From assembly GCF_000716435.1 (NCBI RefSeq), contig NZ_JNWO01000021.1:296581-360580 (forward strand): 64,000 nt of DNA, written 5' to 3'. This document shows positions 38,272-47,497 of this stretch, one piece after another. The stretch's first letter is position 1. Every line of letters starts with the position of its first letter. The DNA comes from Streptomyces xylophagus (GTDB lineage Bacteria > Actinomycetota > Actinomycetes > Streptomycetales > Streptomycetaceae). The notes under the pieces were generated by a model. The model made no database searches. It was not told where the DNA came from and worked only from the letters and a program-made list of their open reading frames with translations. Both the position numbers and the translations under genes were made by a program.

Positions 38272-38772
38272 TCACTTGGTGAGCGTGCAGGCGGCCAGGG
38301 AGTCGAGCCCGGTCGGCTTGGTGCCCTGACGCCCGATGGCGATCGCGATGCGGTCGATCGTCGAGACGCGCTTGTCCTTCAGCGGGCCGAGGATGGCGTT
38401 CTGGACGAAGTTGGCGCCGCCCTGTCCGACGGTGTCGACGAGTCGCTTGTTGGCCTCGGCGGTCGCCCCGGTCGAACCGGTCGTACCGGCCGAGTTGAGG
38501 GTGCACGCGGCGAGCGCGTCAAGACCCGTCGGCTTGGTGCCCTTGCGCCCGATGGAGATGGCGATCCGGTCGATGGTGGAGACGCGCTTGTCCTTCAGCG
38601 GGCCGAGGATGGCGTTCTGGACGAAGTTGGCGCCGCCCTGTCCGACGGTGTCGACGAGTCGCTTGTTGGCCTCGGCGTGCCGGCGATGACAGCACCGGTG
38701 AGCGCCACGGCGGCGGCACCGCCGATGAACACGACGCGACGCTTGTTGTACTTGGGGAGAGCCCTGGACATG
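38272..38772 (-). pseudogene. exported repeat protein, frameshifted after the signal peptide
   Basis: ATG 38772 has GAGG eight bases upstream and encodes a good signal sequence (SRALPKYNKRRVVFIGGAAA, VALTGAVIAG). Just after the expected cleavage site the frame breaks near 38676: a missing G (plus strand GGCGTG where the sister repeat has GGCGGTC) shifts the rest. In the next frame two near-identical 72-residue units follow (ANKRLVDTVGQGGANFVQNA, ILGPLKDKRVSTIDRIAI, GTKPTGLD, AACTL) and the stop at 38272. Unknown family. Either a fresh pseudogene or a sequencing error; restoring one base gives a protein of about 166 residues. Confidence 0.7.
38277..38676 (-). repeat. in-frame 216-bp tandem duplication
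   Basis: A block of about 94 bases is identical at 38365-38458 and 38581-38674, and similarity continues on both sides. The offset of 216 bases equals 72 codons. Differences are few, so the duplication is recent or kept uniform by gene conversion. Confidence 0.85.
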
Positions 38773-38899
38773 CGAATGCCTCACTCGGGTCAGGGGTGAA
38801 CTGAAAGTGACTCGTGGGGGGAAACGCGGCGCCTGCGTTCGGCGAGAGGTACGAGAAAGCGGTTGCCGATGTTCAAGGGCCGCTCAAGATCCCATGAAA

Positions 38900-38935
38900 T
38901 TGACGAATCATGCAGTGCTCTGCATAATCATGCAT
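38900..38935 (+). promoter_or_regulatory. argH promoter overlapped by ARG box
   Basis: -35 TTGACG (38900-38905), 17-base spacer, -10 CATAAT (38923-38928). Over it lie AATCATGCAGTGCTC and TGCATAATCATGCATG, palindromic ATGCA-type half-sites as at argC. ArgR encoded nine kilobases upstream probably represses here. The distance to the argH start is about 65 bases. Confidence 0.75.
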
Positions 38936-38988
38936 GCGAGACAATGCAGGAACACCACAGAACGACGACCCCCGTCCGCGGCCTTTGA

Positions 38989-40428
<1,440 letters not shown>

Positions 40429-40435
40429 GTGTTTT

Positions 40436-40480
40436 TAGGGGCGCGGGGAACTGCGCGAGCAACCACGACGCACCCGCACT
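40436..40480 (+). repeat. dispersed 3' element, copy behind argH
   Basis: TAGGGGCGCGGGG, AACTGCGCGA, GCAACCACGA, CGCACCCGCAC, starting eight bases past the argH stop and preceded by TTTT. One of the best matches to the copy at 43702. Confidence 0.8.
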
Positions 40481-40520
40481 CGCCAAACAACCGCAACAAC
40501 CCGAGCTCTGAAGCGAAGGT

Positions 40521-40580
40521 CATCGCGGGTTACGTTGGTCGGAAGCCACAACGGAGCCGACGTAAACGGAGCCCGCGATG
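40521..40580 (+). promoter_or_regulatory. imperfect stem-loop enclosing the ribosome site of the aldo/keto reductase
   Basis: CATCGCGGG (40521-40529) pairs with CCCGCGATG (40572-40580), which includes the start codon. Inside, TTACGT (40530-40535) pairs with ACGTAA (40560-40565). The unpaired ACGGAG (40566-40571) holds the ribosome site. If transcribed, this could limit initiation; if not, it may be a DNA operator. Confidence 0.45.
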
Positions 40581-41549
40581 CCCTTCGCCCGACTGGCCAA
40601 CGCAACAACCCCCACCAGCCACCTCGGACTGGGCCTCGCCGCAGTAGGCCGCCCCGGCTACATCAACCTGGGCCGCGACGAAGACCTCGGAGAGACCCGC
40701 ACCGTAGAAACCCTCCGCACCCGCACCCACGAACTCCTCGACGCCGCGTACGCGCAAGGCGTCCGCTACTTCGACGCAGCCCGCTCCTACGGCCGCTCGG
40801 AGGAGTTCCTGGCCGACTGGCTGACGGAACACCCCGACCTCGACGACATCGTGGTCGGCAGCAAATGGGGCTACACCTACACCGCCGACTGGACCACGGA
40901 CGCAGAGAAACACGAGGTCAAGGACCACAGCGTCCAGACGTACGAGCGCCAGCGCGCCGAGACCGCGAACCTCCTCGGCGACCGCCTCGACCTCTACCAG
41001 ATCCACTCGGTGACCCCCGAAAGCCCGGCGCTCACCGACAAGGAACTCCAGGCGAAACTGGCCGAGTTGGCGGCGACGGGCGTGACCATCGGCTTCTCGA
41101 CGAGCGGCCCCGCCCAGGCGGACGCCATCCGCGCCGCGCTCACCGTGACGGTGGACGGCGAGCCCCTCTTCCGTACCGTCCAGTCGACCTACAACGCCCT
41201 GGAGACCTCGGCGGGCCCCGCCCTCGCCGAGGCCCACGACGCCGGACTCACGGTGATCGTCAAGGAGGGCATGGCCAACGGACGCCTCGCGGCGCCATAC
41301 GCACCGGACGCGCTGAAGGCCGTAGCCGAAGAGACGTCCTTGGGTGCCGACGCGATCGCCCTGGCCCTGATCCTGCGGGAGCCATGGGCAGGCGTGGCCC
41401 TCTCCGGCGCGGCCACTGTCGGCCAACTCGCCTCCAACCTGCACGCGGCGGTCGTGGACCTGAGCGATGACCAGCTCGCCCGCCTCGCGACGCTCGCCGA
41501 GGACCCGCAGACGTACTGGGCGAAGCGCGGGCAGCTGCCCTGGCACTGA
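40578..41549 (+). CDS. aldo/keto reductase
   Basis: 323 residues, NADPH-dependent TIM-barrel oxidoreductase. Asp and Tyr of the catalytic tetrad are in YFDAARSYGRSEEFLADWL, Lys in IVVGSKWGYTY and His in YQIHSVTPES. The C-terminal cofactor part is IALALILREPWAGVALSGAA. ATG 40578 has GGAG five bases upstream, within a predicted stem-loop. Substrate unknown. It stands alone between argH and the divergent-looking efflux operon. Confidence 0.9.
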   Translation: MPFARLANATTPTSHLGLGLAAVGRPGYINLGRDEDLGETRTVETLRTRTHELLDAAYAQGVRYFDAARSYGRSEEFLADWLTEHPDLDDIVVGSKWGYTYTADWTTDAEKHEVKDHSVQTYERQRAETANLLGDRLDLYQIHSVTPESPALTDKELQAKLAELAATGVTIGFSTSGPAQADAIRAALTVTVDGEPLFRTVQSTYNALETSAGPALAEAHDAGLTVIVKEGMANGRLAAPYAPDALKAVAEETSLGADAIALALILREPWAGVALSGAATVGQLASNLHAAVVDLSDDQLARLATLAEDPQTYWAKRGQLPWH

Positions 41550-41591
41550 AAGCCCCCGACAGCCGACCGGCATGAGACGGCCATGCCCGCA

Positions 41592-41632
41592 TTGAGACAT
41601 GAGTGTCTCATGTGGGTTATGGTTGTCTCATG
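41592..41632 (+). promoter_or_regulatory. promoter and operator of the TetR/MFS operon
   Basis: TGAGACA (41593-41599) and TGTCTCA (41604-41610) form a perfect dyad with a 4-base gap. A third half-site TGTCTCA (41625-41631) runs into the start codon. A -35-like TTGAGA (41592-41597) and -10-like TTATGG (41616-41621) are 18 bases apart, placing the RNA start at or beside the ATG 41630. The transcript would be leaderless and the repressor would cover its own promoter. Confidence 0.7.
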
Positions 41633-42196
41633 TCTGTCGATCGCGATCACGTGCTCCGCGCTGCCGCAGCCTTGCTGACCCGCAAGTCCACCGCGACCAT
41701 GGACGAGGTCGCCAAGGCGGCCGGGATCAGTCGGGCCACGTTGCACCGCCAGTTCGCGGGCCGCGACGCCCTCGTACGGGCGCTGGAAGCGCTCGGCATC
41801 GCGGAGTGCGAGACGGCGCTGGAGGCGGCACGGCTGGACGAGGGCCTCGCCGAGGACGCCGTACGGCGGCTCGTCCGCGAGGCCGAGCCGGCCTCCGGCC
41901 TGCTCGCCTTCCTCTACACCGAGAACCAGCTGTTCGAGGGCGAGGAACAGCACGTGGGCTGGACCCGGATCGACGACCGCATCACCGCCCTGTTCCGGCG
42001 CGGTCAGCAGAACGGCGAGTTCCGCATCGACCTCACGCCCGCCTGGCTCACCGAGGCGCTGTTCGGCCTGCTGGCCTCCGGTGTCTGGATGGTCCAGAGC
42101 GGCAAGGGCGCCCCCAAGGACTTCACGCGCATGATCGCCGAGCTGCTGCTCGGCGGAGCACTACGAAGAGACGAAACACGGAGAGAGGAATCATGA
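41630..42196 (+). CDS. TetR-family repressor
   Basis: 188 residues. N-terminal helix-turn-helix: VLRAAAALLTRKSTATMDEV then AKAAGISRATLHRQFAGRDA. The remaining helices form the ligand and dimer domain. ATG 41630 is chosen since promoter and operator elements fill the preceding 40 bases; an in-frame GTG at 41603 lies inside the operator. It overlaps the downstream exporter gene (ATGA), the usual arrangement for a repressor that senses the exported drug. Confidence 0.92.
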   Translation: MSVDRDHVLRAAAALLTRKSTATMDEVAKAAGISRATLHRQFAGRDALVRALEALGIAECETALEAARLDEGLAEDAVRRLVREAEPASGLLAFLYTENQLFEGEEQHVGWTRIDDRITALFRRGQQNGEFRIDLTPAWLTEALFGLLASGVWMVQSGKGAPKDFTRMIAELLLGGALRRDETRREES

Positions 42197-43704
42197 CCAG
42201 CACCCTGCAGCCGGCGGCTGTGACCGAGACGGAGAAGCGCCCGGGCCGTTGGCTCGCGCTCTCCGTCCTCGTGCTCGCCGTGCTGCTGGTGGCCGTGGAC
42301 GCGACCGTCCTGGGCCTCGCAACCCCTTACATCAGCGAGGACTTGAAGCCGTCCGGCACCCAACTCCTCTGGATCGGCGACGTCTACTCCTTCGTCATCG
42401 CGGGCCTGCTCGTGTCGATGGGCAGCCTTGGCGACCGCATAGGACGCAAGCGCATCCTGCTCGTCGGCGCCACCGCCTTCGGCGCGATATCGATCCTCAA
42501 CGCCTATGCCACGACACCGGAGTTGATGATCCTGGCGCGGGCGCTCCTCGGCGTCGCGGGCGCGACCCTGATGCCCGCCACCCTCGCCCTGATCCGCAAC
42601 CTCTTCCACGACCCGCGCGAACGCAGCCTCGCCGTCGGCATCTGGGGCGCAACCGCCTCCGCCGGTACGGCAGTCGGCCCGGTGGCGGGCGGCTTCCTGC
42701 TCGAACACTTCTGGTGGGGCTCGGTCTTCCTCATCAACCTGCCCGTGATGGCGGTCCTCGTCCTCGTCGGCATCAAGACCCTCCCCGAGTCCAAGAACCC
42801 CAACCCCGGCCCCTGGGACCTGATCAGCGTGGTCCTGTCCCTCGTCGGTGTGATCGGCGTGGTCTACGCGGTCAAGGAGGCCGCGACCCACGGCTTCGAG
42901 TTGCCCTCGCTCGCGGTGGGCGCCCTGGGCGCGGCGGCCCTGTACTGGTTCGTCCGCCGCCAACTCACGCTCCCCGCACCCCTGTTGGACATGCGCCTGT
43001 TCCGCAACCGCGGCTTCAGCGCAGCGGTCCTGGCCGACCTGCTGACCATCCTCGGCCTCTCCGGCCTGGTCTTCTTCCTCTCCCAGTACCTGCAACTGGT
43101 CCAGGGCAGGGGCCCGTTCGAGGCGGGCCTGGCCGAAATCCCCGCAGCGGTGGGCGCGGTGGCGGCAGGCCTGATCGCGGGAAGAGTGGCCCGCCGCTTC
43201 TCGGTCCGCGCGGTGGTCGCCGGAGGCCTGGCGGCGGTGGGCCTGGCACTGGCCGTACTGACAACCCTCAACCAGTCGACCGGCTACCCGCTCCTGGGCG
43301 CCGCGCTCCTGGTGGTCGGCATAGGCGCCGGCTTCTCCTTCACGGTGACAGCCGACGTCATCCTCTCCTCCGTACCGAAGGAACAGGCGGGAGCGGCATC
43401 GGCGGTCTCGGAAACGGCCTATGAGTTGGGCGCGGCCCTCGGAATCGCCGTACTCGGCTCGATCGTGACGGGCGTGTACAGGGGCTTCGCAGCTCCGGCG
43501 GGCACACCGAGCGGGGCACACGAGTCGTTGGGCGGAGCGGTGGAGTCGGCGGCAAGCATGCCGACACAGGCAGCCCAGGAAATGCTGACCTCGGCAAGAG
43601 AGGCCTTCGTCAGCGGCCTCAGCGTGGCGTCGGGCGTAGGCGCGGCGGTCCTGCTCGCGACAGCGGCGGCCGCATGGTTCCTCCTGCGAGGGCAACGCCT
43701 TTAG
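42193..43704 (+). CDS. MFS drug exporter, DHA2 (14-helix) family
   Basis: 503 residues with about 14 hydrophobic segments. Drug:H+ antiporter motifs: VLGLATPYISEDL at helix 1, GSLGDRIGRKRILL (motif A) in loop 2-3, and WGATASAGTAVGPVAGG (motif C) in helix 5. It is a probable multidrug or self-made antibiotic exporter of the EmrB/QacA type, under the TetR gene it overlaps. Its stop TAG is the first three bases of the dispersed 3' element. Confidence 0.93.
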   Translation: MTSTLQPAAVTETEKRPGRWLALSVLVLAVLLVAVDATVLGLATPYISEDLKPSGTQLLWIGDVYSFVIAGLLVSMGSLGDRIGRKRILLVGATAFGAISILNAYATTPELMILARALLGVAGATLMPATLALIRNLFHDPRERSLAVGIWGATASAGTAVGPVAGGFLLEHFWWGSVFLINLPVMAVLVLVGIKTLPESKNPNPGPWDLISVVLSLVGVIGVVYAVKEAATHGFELPSLAVGALGAAALYWFVRRQLTLPAPLLDMRLFRNRGFSAAVLADLLTILGLSGLVFFLSQYLQLVQGRGPFEAGLAEIPAAVGAVAAGLIAGRVARRFSVRAVVAGGLAAVGLALAVLTTLNQSTGYPLLGAALLVVGIGAGFSFTVTADVILSSVPKEQAGAASAVSETAYELGAALGIAVLGSIVTGVYRGFAAPAGTPSGAHESLGGAVESAASMPTQAAQEMLTSAREAFVSGLSVASGVGAAVLLATAAAAWFLLRGQRL

Positions 43705-43745
43705 GGGCGCGGGGAACTGCGCGACCAGCCACAACGCACCCGCAC
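43702..43745 (+). repeat. dispersed 3' element, reference copy supplying a stop codon
   Basis: TAGGGGCGCGGGG, AACTGCGCGACC, AGCCACAACG, CACCCGCAC. The TAG at 43702-43704 is the stop codon of the exporter gene. Compare 5841 (minus), 7101, 40436, 63563 and the variant at 37329. Confidence 0.85.
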
Positions 43746-43759
43746 CCGAAAGCGAACCC

Positions 43760-44428
43760 CTACGCGGCCTTCGCCTTCGTCGCGTACATATCCACGTACT
43801 CCTGCCCAGACAACCGCATGACCTCAGTCATCACAGAGTCGGTCACAGCCCGCAGCACATACCGATCCCGATCCATCCCCTCATACCGAGAGAACTCCAT
43901 CGCCTCACCGAACCGAACAGTGACCTTCCCCGGCCGGGGGAAACCCGCACCCCCCGGCTGCAACTTGTCCGTCCCGATCATCGCGAACGGAACAACAGGT
44001 GCCCCGGTCATCATGGTGAGCCGGGCGATCCCGGTCCGCCCCCGGTACAACCGCCCGTCAGGCGACCGCGTCCCCTCGGGGTAGATCCCGAAGACCTTGC
44101 CCTCCTCCAGCACCCGCCGCCCGGTCATCAGCGCGGCAACCCCACCGTTCGCCCCGTCCCGGTCCACCGGGATCATGCCGACGCCGGTGAAGAACCAGGC
44201 CATGAGGCGGCCCTTGAAGCCCTTGCCGGTGACGTACTCGTCCTTGCCGATGAAGAACACCTGCCGGTCACAGACCAGTGGAAGGATCATCGAGTCGATG
44301 AACGTGAGGTGGTTGCCGGCCAGGATCACCGGGCCGTCACCGGGGATGTGCTCCACGCCCTCCACCCGTGGGCGGAACATCAGGCGCATGATCGGTCCGA
44401 GCATTGCCTTGATGAGCGCGAAGCGGGA
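43760..44428 (-). CDS. 1-acyl-sn-glycerol-3-phosphate acyltransferase-like protein
   Basis: 222 residues, PlsC family, probably acylating lysophosphatidate in membrane lipid synthesis. Motif I ILAGNHLTFIDSM (HX4D), motif II region IPVDRDG, motif III GIYPEGTRSPDG, motif IV GAPVVPFAMIG. The start is probably TTG 44428: it gives the conserved beginning SRFALIKAMLGPIMRLMFRP and has GGAGGG four bases upstream. The open frame up to 44509 is less likely. It is convergent with the exporter gene. Confidence 0.88.
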   Translation of the reverse strand, partial: SRFALIKAMLGPIMRLMFRPRVEGVEHIPGDGPVILAGNHLTFIDSMILPLVCDRQVFFIGKDEYVTGKGFKGRLMAWFFTGVGMIPVDRDGANGGVAALMTGRRVLEEGKVFGIYPEGTRSPDGRLYRGRTGIARLTMMTGAPVVPFAMIGTDKLQPGGAGFPRPGKVTVRFGEAMEFSRYEGMDRDRYVLRAVTDSVMTEVMRLSGQEYVDMYATKAKAA

Positions 44429-44751
44429 CAACGGGCCCTCCGGTGTCAAGGGGTTCGATATAAATCTGTGCAGGTGAGGACGATACTCGCGGCGCCCGGG
44501 GTATTGCACATCGGGTTCACCGAGGTCTTACGCAGTGTTGACGCACGTTTACCTGCGGTGCCGTGCCAGGACCGCCCCGTAACCGGGCCGCCATGTTGTG
44601 ACACATCTCGCGTTCCTTGCTGATGAGGTGTCAAACCTCGCCTTGCTCACGACATCCAGCGTCACCGCCGTGTTCCGGCCGAGGTCTCCCGTTCGTCATG
44701 TACGCGCACCTACGATCGGCGCGCACCGACGGGGCGACGCCAGGAGGTTTC
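44429..44751. other. gene-free region between divergent acyltransferase and phosphodiesterase genes
   Basis: 323 bases. An AT-rich patch TCGATATAAATCTG (44455-44468) may hold the acyltransferase promoter. TGACACATCTC and GATGAGGTGTCA (about 44600-44635) make an imperfect dyad ahead of the phosphodiesterase gene. I see no small gene or RNA here. Confidence 0.35.
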
Positions 44752-45933
44752 ATGGACACGCAGGGAACGCAGGGGCCGAACGAGCGAGCCAACGGAACAG
44801 GACGACGGGCGCTCCTCGGCGCGGCCGTGCTCGGTGCGGGAGTGGCCGCACTGGGACCGGCGGGCACGGCGAGAGCCGCCGAGGCCACCTCGGCCCGTCA
44901 CGGAGGCGGTCTCAAGGACCTGCCCAAGCCGACGATCGTCGGCCACCGGGGCACCAGCGGCTACCGCCCCGAGCACACCTTCGGCTCGTACAACCTGGCA
45001 CTCGACCTGGGCGCCGACATCGTCGAGGCCGGCGACCTCGTCCCCACCAAGGACGGTCACCTGGTCTGCCGGCACGAGCCGGAGATCGGCGGCACGACGA
45101 ACGTCGCCGACCACCCCGAGTTCGCGAGCCGCAAGACCACCAAGCTGCTCGACGGTGTCTCCACGACCGGCTGGTTCACCGAGGACTTCACGCTCGCCGA
45201 GCTGAAGACCCTGCGCGCGATCGAGCGCATCCCGGCCAACCGCCCGCACAACACGCTCTACAACGGCCGCTGGGAGATCCCCACCTTCGAAGAGGTGCTC
45301 AAGTGGCAGGACGAGCAGACCCGTAAGCGCGGCAAGCAGGTCTGGATCTACCCCGAGATGAAGCACCCCACCTACTTCCGCAAGCGCGGATTCGACATGG
45401 AGAAGCTCCTCTCCTCGGCCCTGCGCAAGCACGGCAAGGACAAGCGGAACTCGCCGGTCCTCATCCAGTCCTTCGAGCCGACCAGCATCCAGAAGATCAG
45501 CAAGCTCGTCCGCAACAACCTGGTCGTGCTGCTGTCCGGCACGGGCACCCGCCCCTTCGACTTCGTCGACCTGGGCGACCCCCGCACGGTCGACGACCTG
45601 GTCACCCCGAAGGGCCTCGCCGAGATCGCGTCGTACGCGCAGGGCCTGGGCCCGACGCTCGACCTGATCATCACGAAGAACGCCGACGGCAGCCTGAACA
45701 AGGAGACCACCCTCGTCGCCGACGCGCACAAGGCTGGCCTGATCCTGCACCCCTACACCATGCGCAACGAGAACCCCTTCCTGCCGCTGGAGTACCGCAA
45801 GGGCACCGCCGTGGACGCCTACGGCGACGCGTTCGGCGCCTTCAAGCGCTACTTCGCCACGGGCATCGACGGTGTCTTCACCGACAACGCCGACACCGGT
45901 CTGCTCGCCCGCGCGGACTTCGTCAACGGCTGA
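44752..45933 (+). CDS. exported glycerophosphodiester phosphodiesterase
   Basis: 393 residues. The N-terminus has a twin-arginine-like motif (GTGRRALLGAAVLGAG) and an Ala-rich cleavage region (GTARAAEA). GDPD barrel: VGHRGTSGYRPEHTFGSY with the catalytic His and metal-binding Glu, KDGHLVCRHEPEIGGTTN with the second His, YPEMKHPTYF, and GVFTDNAD at the end. It would release glycerol-3-phosphate outside the membrane from deacylated lipids or teichoic acids. ATG 44752 has AGGAGG six bases upstream. A perfect stem-loop follows the gene. Confidence 0.93.
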   Translation: MDTQGTQGPNERANGTGRRALLGAAVLGAGVAALGPAGTARAAEATSARHGGGLKDLPKPTIVGHRGTSGYRPEHTFGSYNLALDLGADIVEAGDLVPTKDGHLVCRHEPEIGGTTNVADHPEFASRKTTKLLDGVSTTGWFTEDFTLAELKTLRAIERIPANRPHNTLYNGRWEIPTFEEVLKWQDEQTRKRGKQVWIYPEMKHPTYFRKRGFDMEKLLSSALRKHGKDKRNSPVLIQSFEPTSIQKISKLVRNNLVVLLSGTGTRPFDFVDLGDPRTVDDLVTPKGLAEIASYAQGLGPTLDLIITKNADGSLNKETTLVADAHKAGLILHPYTMRNENPFLPLEYRKGTAVDAYGDAFGAFKRYFATGIDGVFTDNADTGLLARADFVNG

Positions 45934-45959
45934 GCCCCGCGCCCCGTTGGAGTGACAGA

Positions 45960-45993
45960 CGGCCGCCCCGGCAACCTTCCGCCGGGGCGGCCG
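45960..45993 (+). terminator. stem-loop between phosphodiesterase and sigma-like gene
   Basis: CGGCCGCCCCGGC (45960-45972) and GCCGGGGCGGCCG (45981-45993), perfect 13-bp stem, 8-base loop. It lies 27 bases past the phosphodiesterase stop and only 13 bases before the next ATG (46007), so it separates the genes yet crowds the next start. Confidence 0.8.
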
Positions 45994-46006
45994 CGTCGTG
46001 CCGCAT

Positions 46007-46513
46007 ATGACACACCAACTCGTCGCCGCCTTGCGCCCACTGCTCGCCGCCGAAGCCTCCGCCGAGGCATATGCCTCCGGAACCGAGCCGGGCGACCTCG
46101 AACAGGCCGTCTGGCTCCGCCTCCTGGAACGCCTCGACGCCTCCGGCCCACCGGTGGACCCCCAGCGCTGGCTCCGCCGCGCGGTCCGCTCGGAGGCCCA
46201 GCGCACCCGCCGTACGGCGCGCCTCGAGCAGTCCTACGACGATGATCCCGCCGAGGACAGCGACCGCGGCCCCGAGCAGACCGCCCTCACGGCGGCCAGG
46301 CACCGCGCGCTCCATGACGCCGTGCGCCGGCTGCCGGGTCGTTGCCCGCGTCTGATCGAGGCCCTGCTGTCGCCCAAGGACCTCACCTACCGCGAGATCG
46401 CGGGGGAGTTGGGTATCTCACAGGGCAGTCTCGGCCCGGAACGTTCCAGATGTCTGGGATGTCTTCGGCGATTGCTGACGCCGGAGGTTGCGGCCCGCGA
46501 AGCACGGGGATAG
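46007..46513 (+). CDS. ECF-like sigma-70-family factor, orphan
   Basis: 168 residues. A region-2-like helix bundle (GDLEQAVWLRLLERLDASG, DPQRWLRRAVRSEAQRTRR) is followed by an acidic linker and a region-4 helix-turn-helix (LTYREIAGELGISQGSLGPE, RSRCLGCLRRLL). This matches small sigma-70-like proteins of Streptomyces. No anti-sigma gene is adjacent. ATG 46007 and the upstream GTG 45998 are possible starts; neither has a strong ribosome site and the preceding terminator stem nearly touches them. Confidence 0.75.
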   Translation: MTHQLVAALRPLLAAEASAEAYASGTEPGDLEQAVWLRLLERLDASGPPVDPQRWLRRAVRSEAQRTRRTARLEQSYDDDPAEDSDRGPEQTALTAARHRALHDAVRRLPGRCPRLIEALLSPKDLTYREIAGELGISQGSLGPERSRCLGCLRRLLTPEVAAREARG

Positions 46514-46559
46514 GAGTGAGGAACCACATGGCGATCAGGTGAGCGGGAGGCGTGCGCAC

Positions 46560-47057
46560 ATGGGCATGAGCGTGACCATCTCGGTGGCGACCGAGCAGGA
46601 CGCAGAGCAGATCTTCAGGCTGCAGTACCTGTGCTTCCAGAGCGAGGCGGCGCTGTACGGCAACTACCGCATCGATCCGCTCGTCGAGAGTCTCGACTCG
46701 GTCCGCGAGGAGGTCGTCTCCGACTGCGTCTTCGTCGCGCGGCTGGGCGAGGAGGTGGTCGGCTCGGTCCGCGGCACGGTGACGGAGGACGGCGCGGCGG
46801 CCATCGGCAAACTCTGCGTCCACCCGCGCCTCCAGGGCCACGGCATCGGCGCCCGCCTCCTCCGCGCGGCGGAATCGGCCCTCGCCGGGGAACGCGGCGC
46901 CAAGAAGTTCCGCCTCCACACCGGCCATCGCAGCGAGGGCAACCTCCGCCTGTACCGCCGCGTCGGCTACGAGACCGTAGGCACCTCCCAGGGCGACGAC
47001 GGCGTACCGATGATCGTCCTGGAGAAGCCGGTCGAGGCGTACGTCGCTACGGCGTGA
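46560..47057 (+). CDS. GNAT-family N-acetyltransferase
   Basis: 165 residues. Acetyl-CoA loop in LCVHPRLQGHGIGARLLRAA, preceding strand VVGSVRGTVTEDGAAAIGK, C-terminal YRRVGYETVGTS. ATG 46560 has GGGAGG nine bases upstream; a second ATG lies at 46566. A 4-codon mini frame (ATG GCG ATC AGG TGA, 46528-46542) with its own GGAG lies in between and ends just before the ribosome site. It is transcribed with the sigma-like gene, 46 bases apart. Substrate unknown. Confidence 0.88.
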   Translation: MGMSVTISVATEQDAEQIFRLQYLCFQSEAALYGNYRIDPLVESLDSVREEVVSDCVFVARLGEEVVGSVRGTVTEDGAAAIGKLCVHPRLQGHGIGARLLRAAESALAGERGAKKFRLHTGHRSEGNLRLYRRVGYETVGTSQGDDGVPMIVLEKPVEAYVATA

Positions 47058-47496
47058 CGGTGTCGGTGGTCTCGGCCGTGCGGTTCTTCCGGAGCCAGTA
47101 GAGCGCGGACAGCGGCAGCAGCACGGGGATGAAGATGTACCCCGCGCCGTAGTACGACCAGACCGTCGCGTCCGGGAAGGCCGAGCTGTCGATCACGGTC
47201 AACGTACCGACGATCAGGACACCCGCGAGTTCGGCGGCGCAGCACGCCTGTGCCGCCCTGCGGGCCCTTTCGCCGCCGCGGATCAGGGAGTACGTGATGA
47301 ATCCGTACACCACACCCGCCACCGCCGAGAGGGAGTAGGCGAGCGGGGCCCGGTCGAACTCGGTGGCGATCTGATAGACGGAGCGGGACACCGCGCCGAC
47401 GACCATCACGCCGTAGAACCAGACGAGCAGCATGCCGGGCCCGCTGATGAGCCGCTTCGGCTTCTCTTCCACGGTGTTCTCTTCCACGGTGGTCAT
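47047..47496 (-). CDS. four-helix integral membrane protein
   Basis: 149 residues with four hydrophobic segments (GMLLVWFYGVMVVGAV, LAYSLSAVAGVVYGFITY, AQACCAAELAGVLIVGTLTV, YGAGYIFIPVLLPLSALYWL) and short charged ends. Known in Streptomyces as a conserved integral membrane protein without assigned function. ATG 47496 lies one base behind the upstream stop (TGAGATG), so it is translated together with the next membrane protein. It is convergent with the acetyltransferase. Confidence 0.82.
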   Translation of the reverse strand: MTTVEENTVEEKPKRLISGPGMLLVWFYGVMVVGAVSRSVYQIATEFDRAPLAYSLSAVAGVVYGFITYSLIRGGERARRAAQACCAAELAGVLIVGTLTVIDSSAFPDATVWSYYGAGYIFIPVLLPLSALYWLRKNRTAETTDTVTP

Positions 47497-47497
47497 C

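Noticed and set aside
46528..46542. Four-codon mini ORF before the acetyltransferase
   Set aside because: It has a ribosome site but is too short and without codon bias to argue for a regulatory role.
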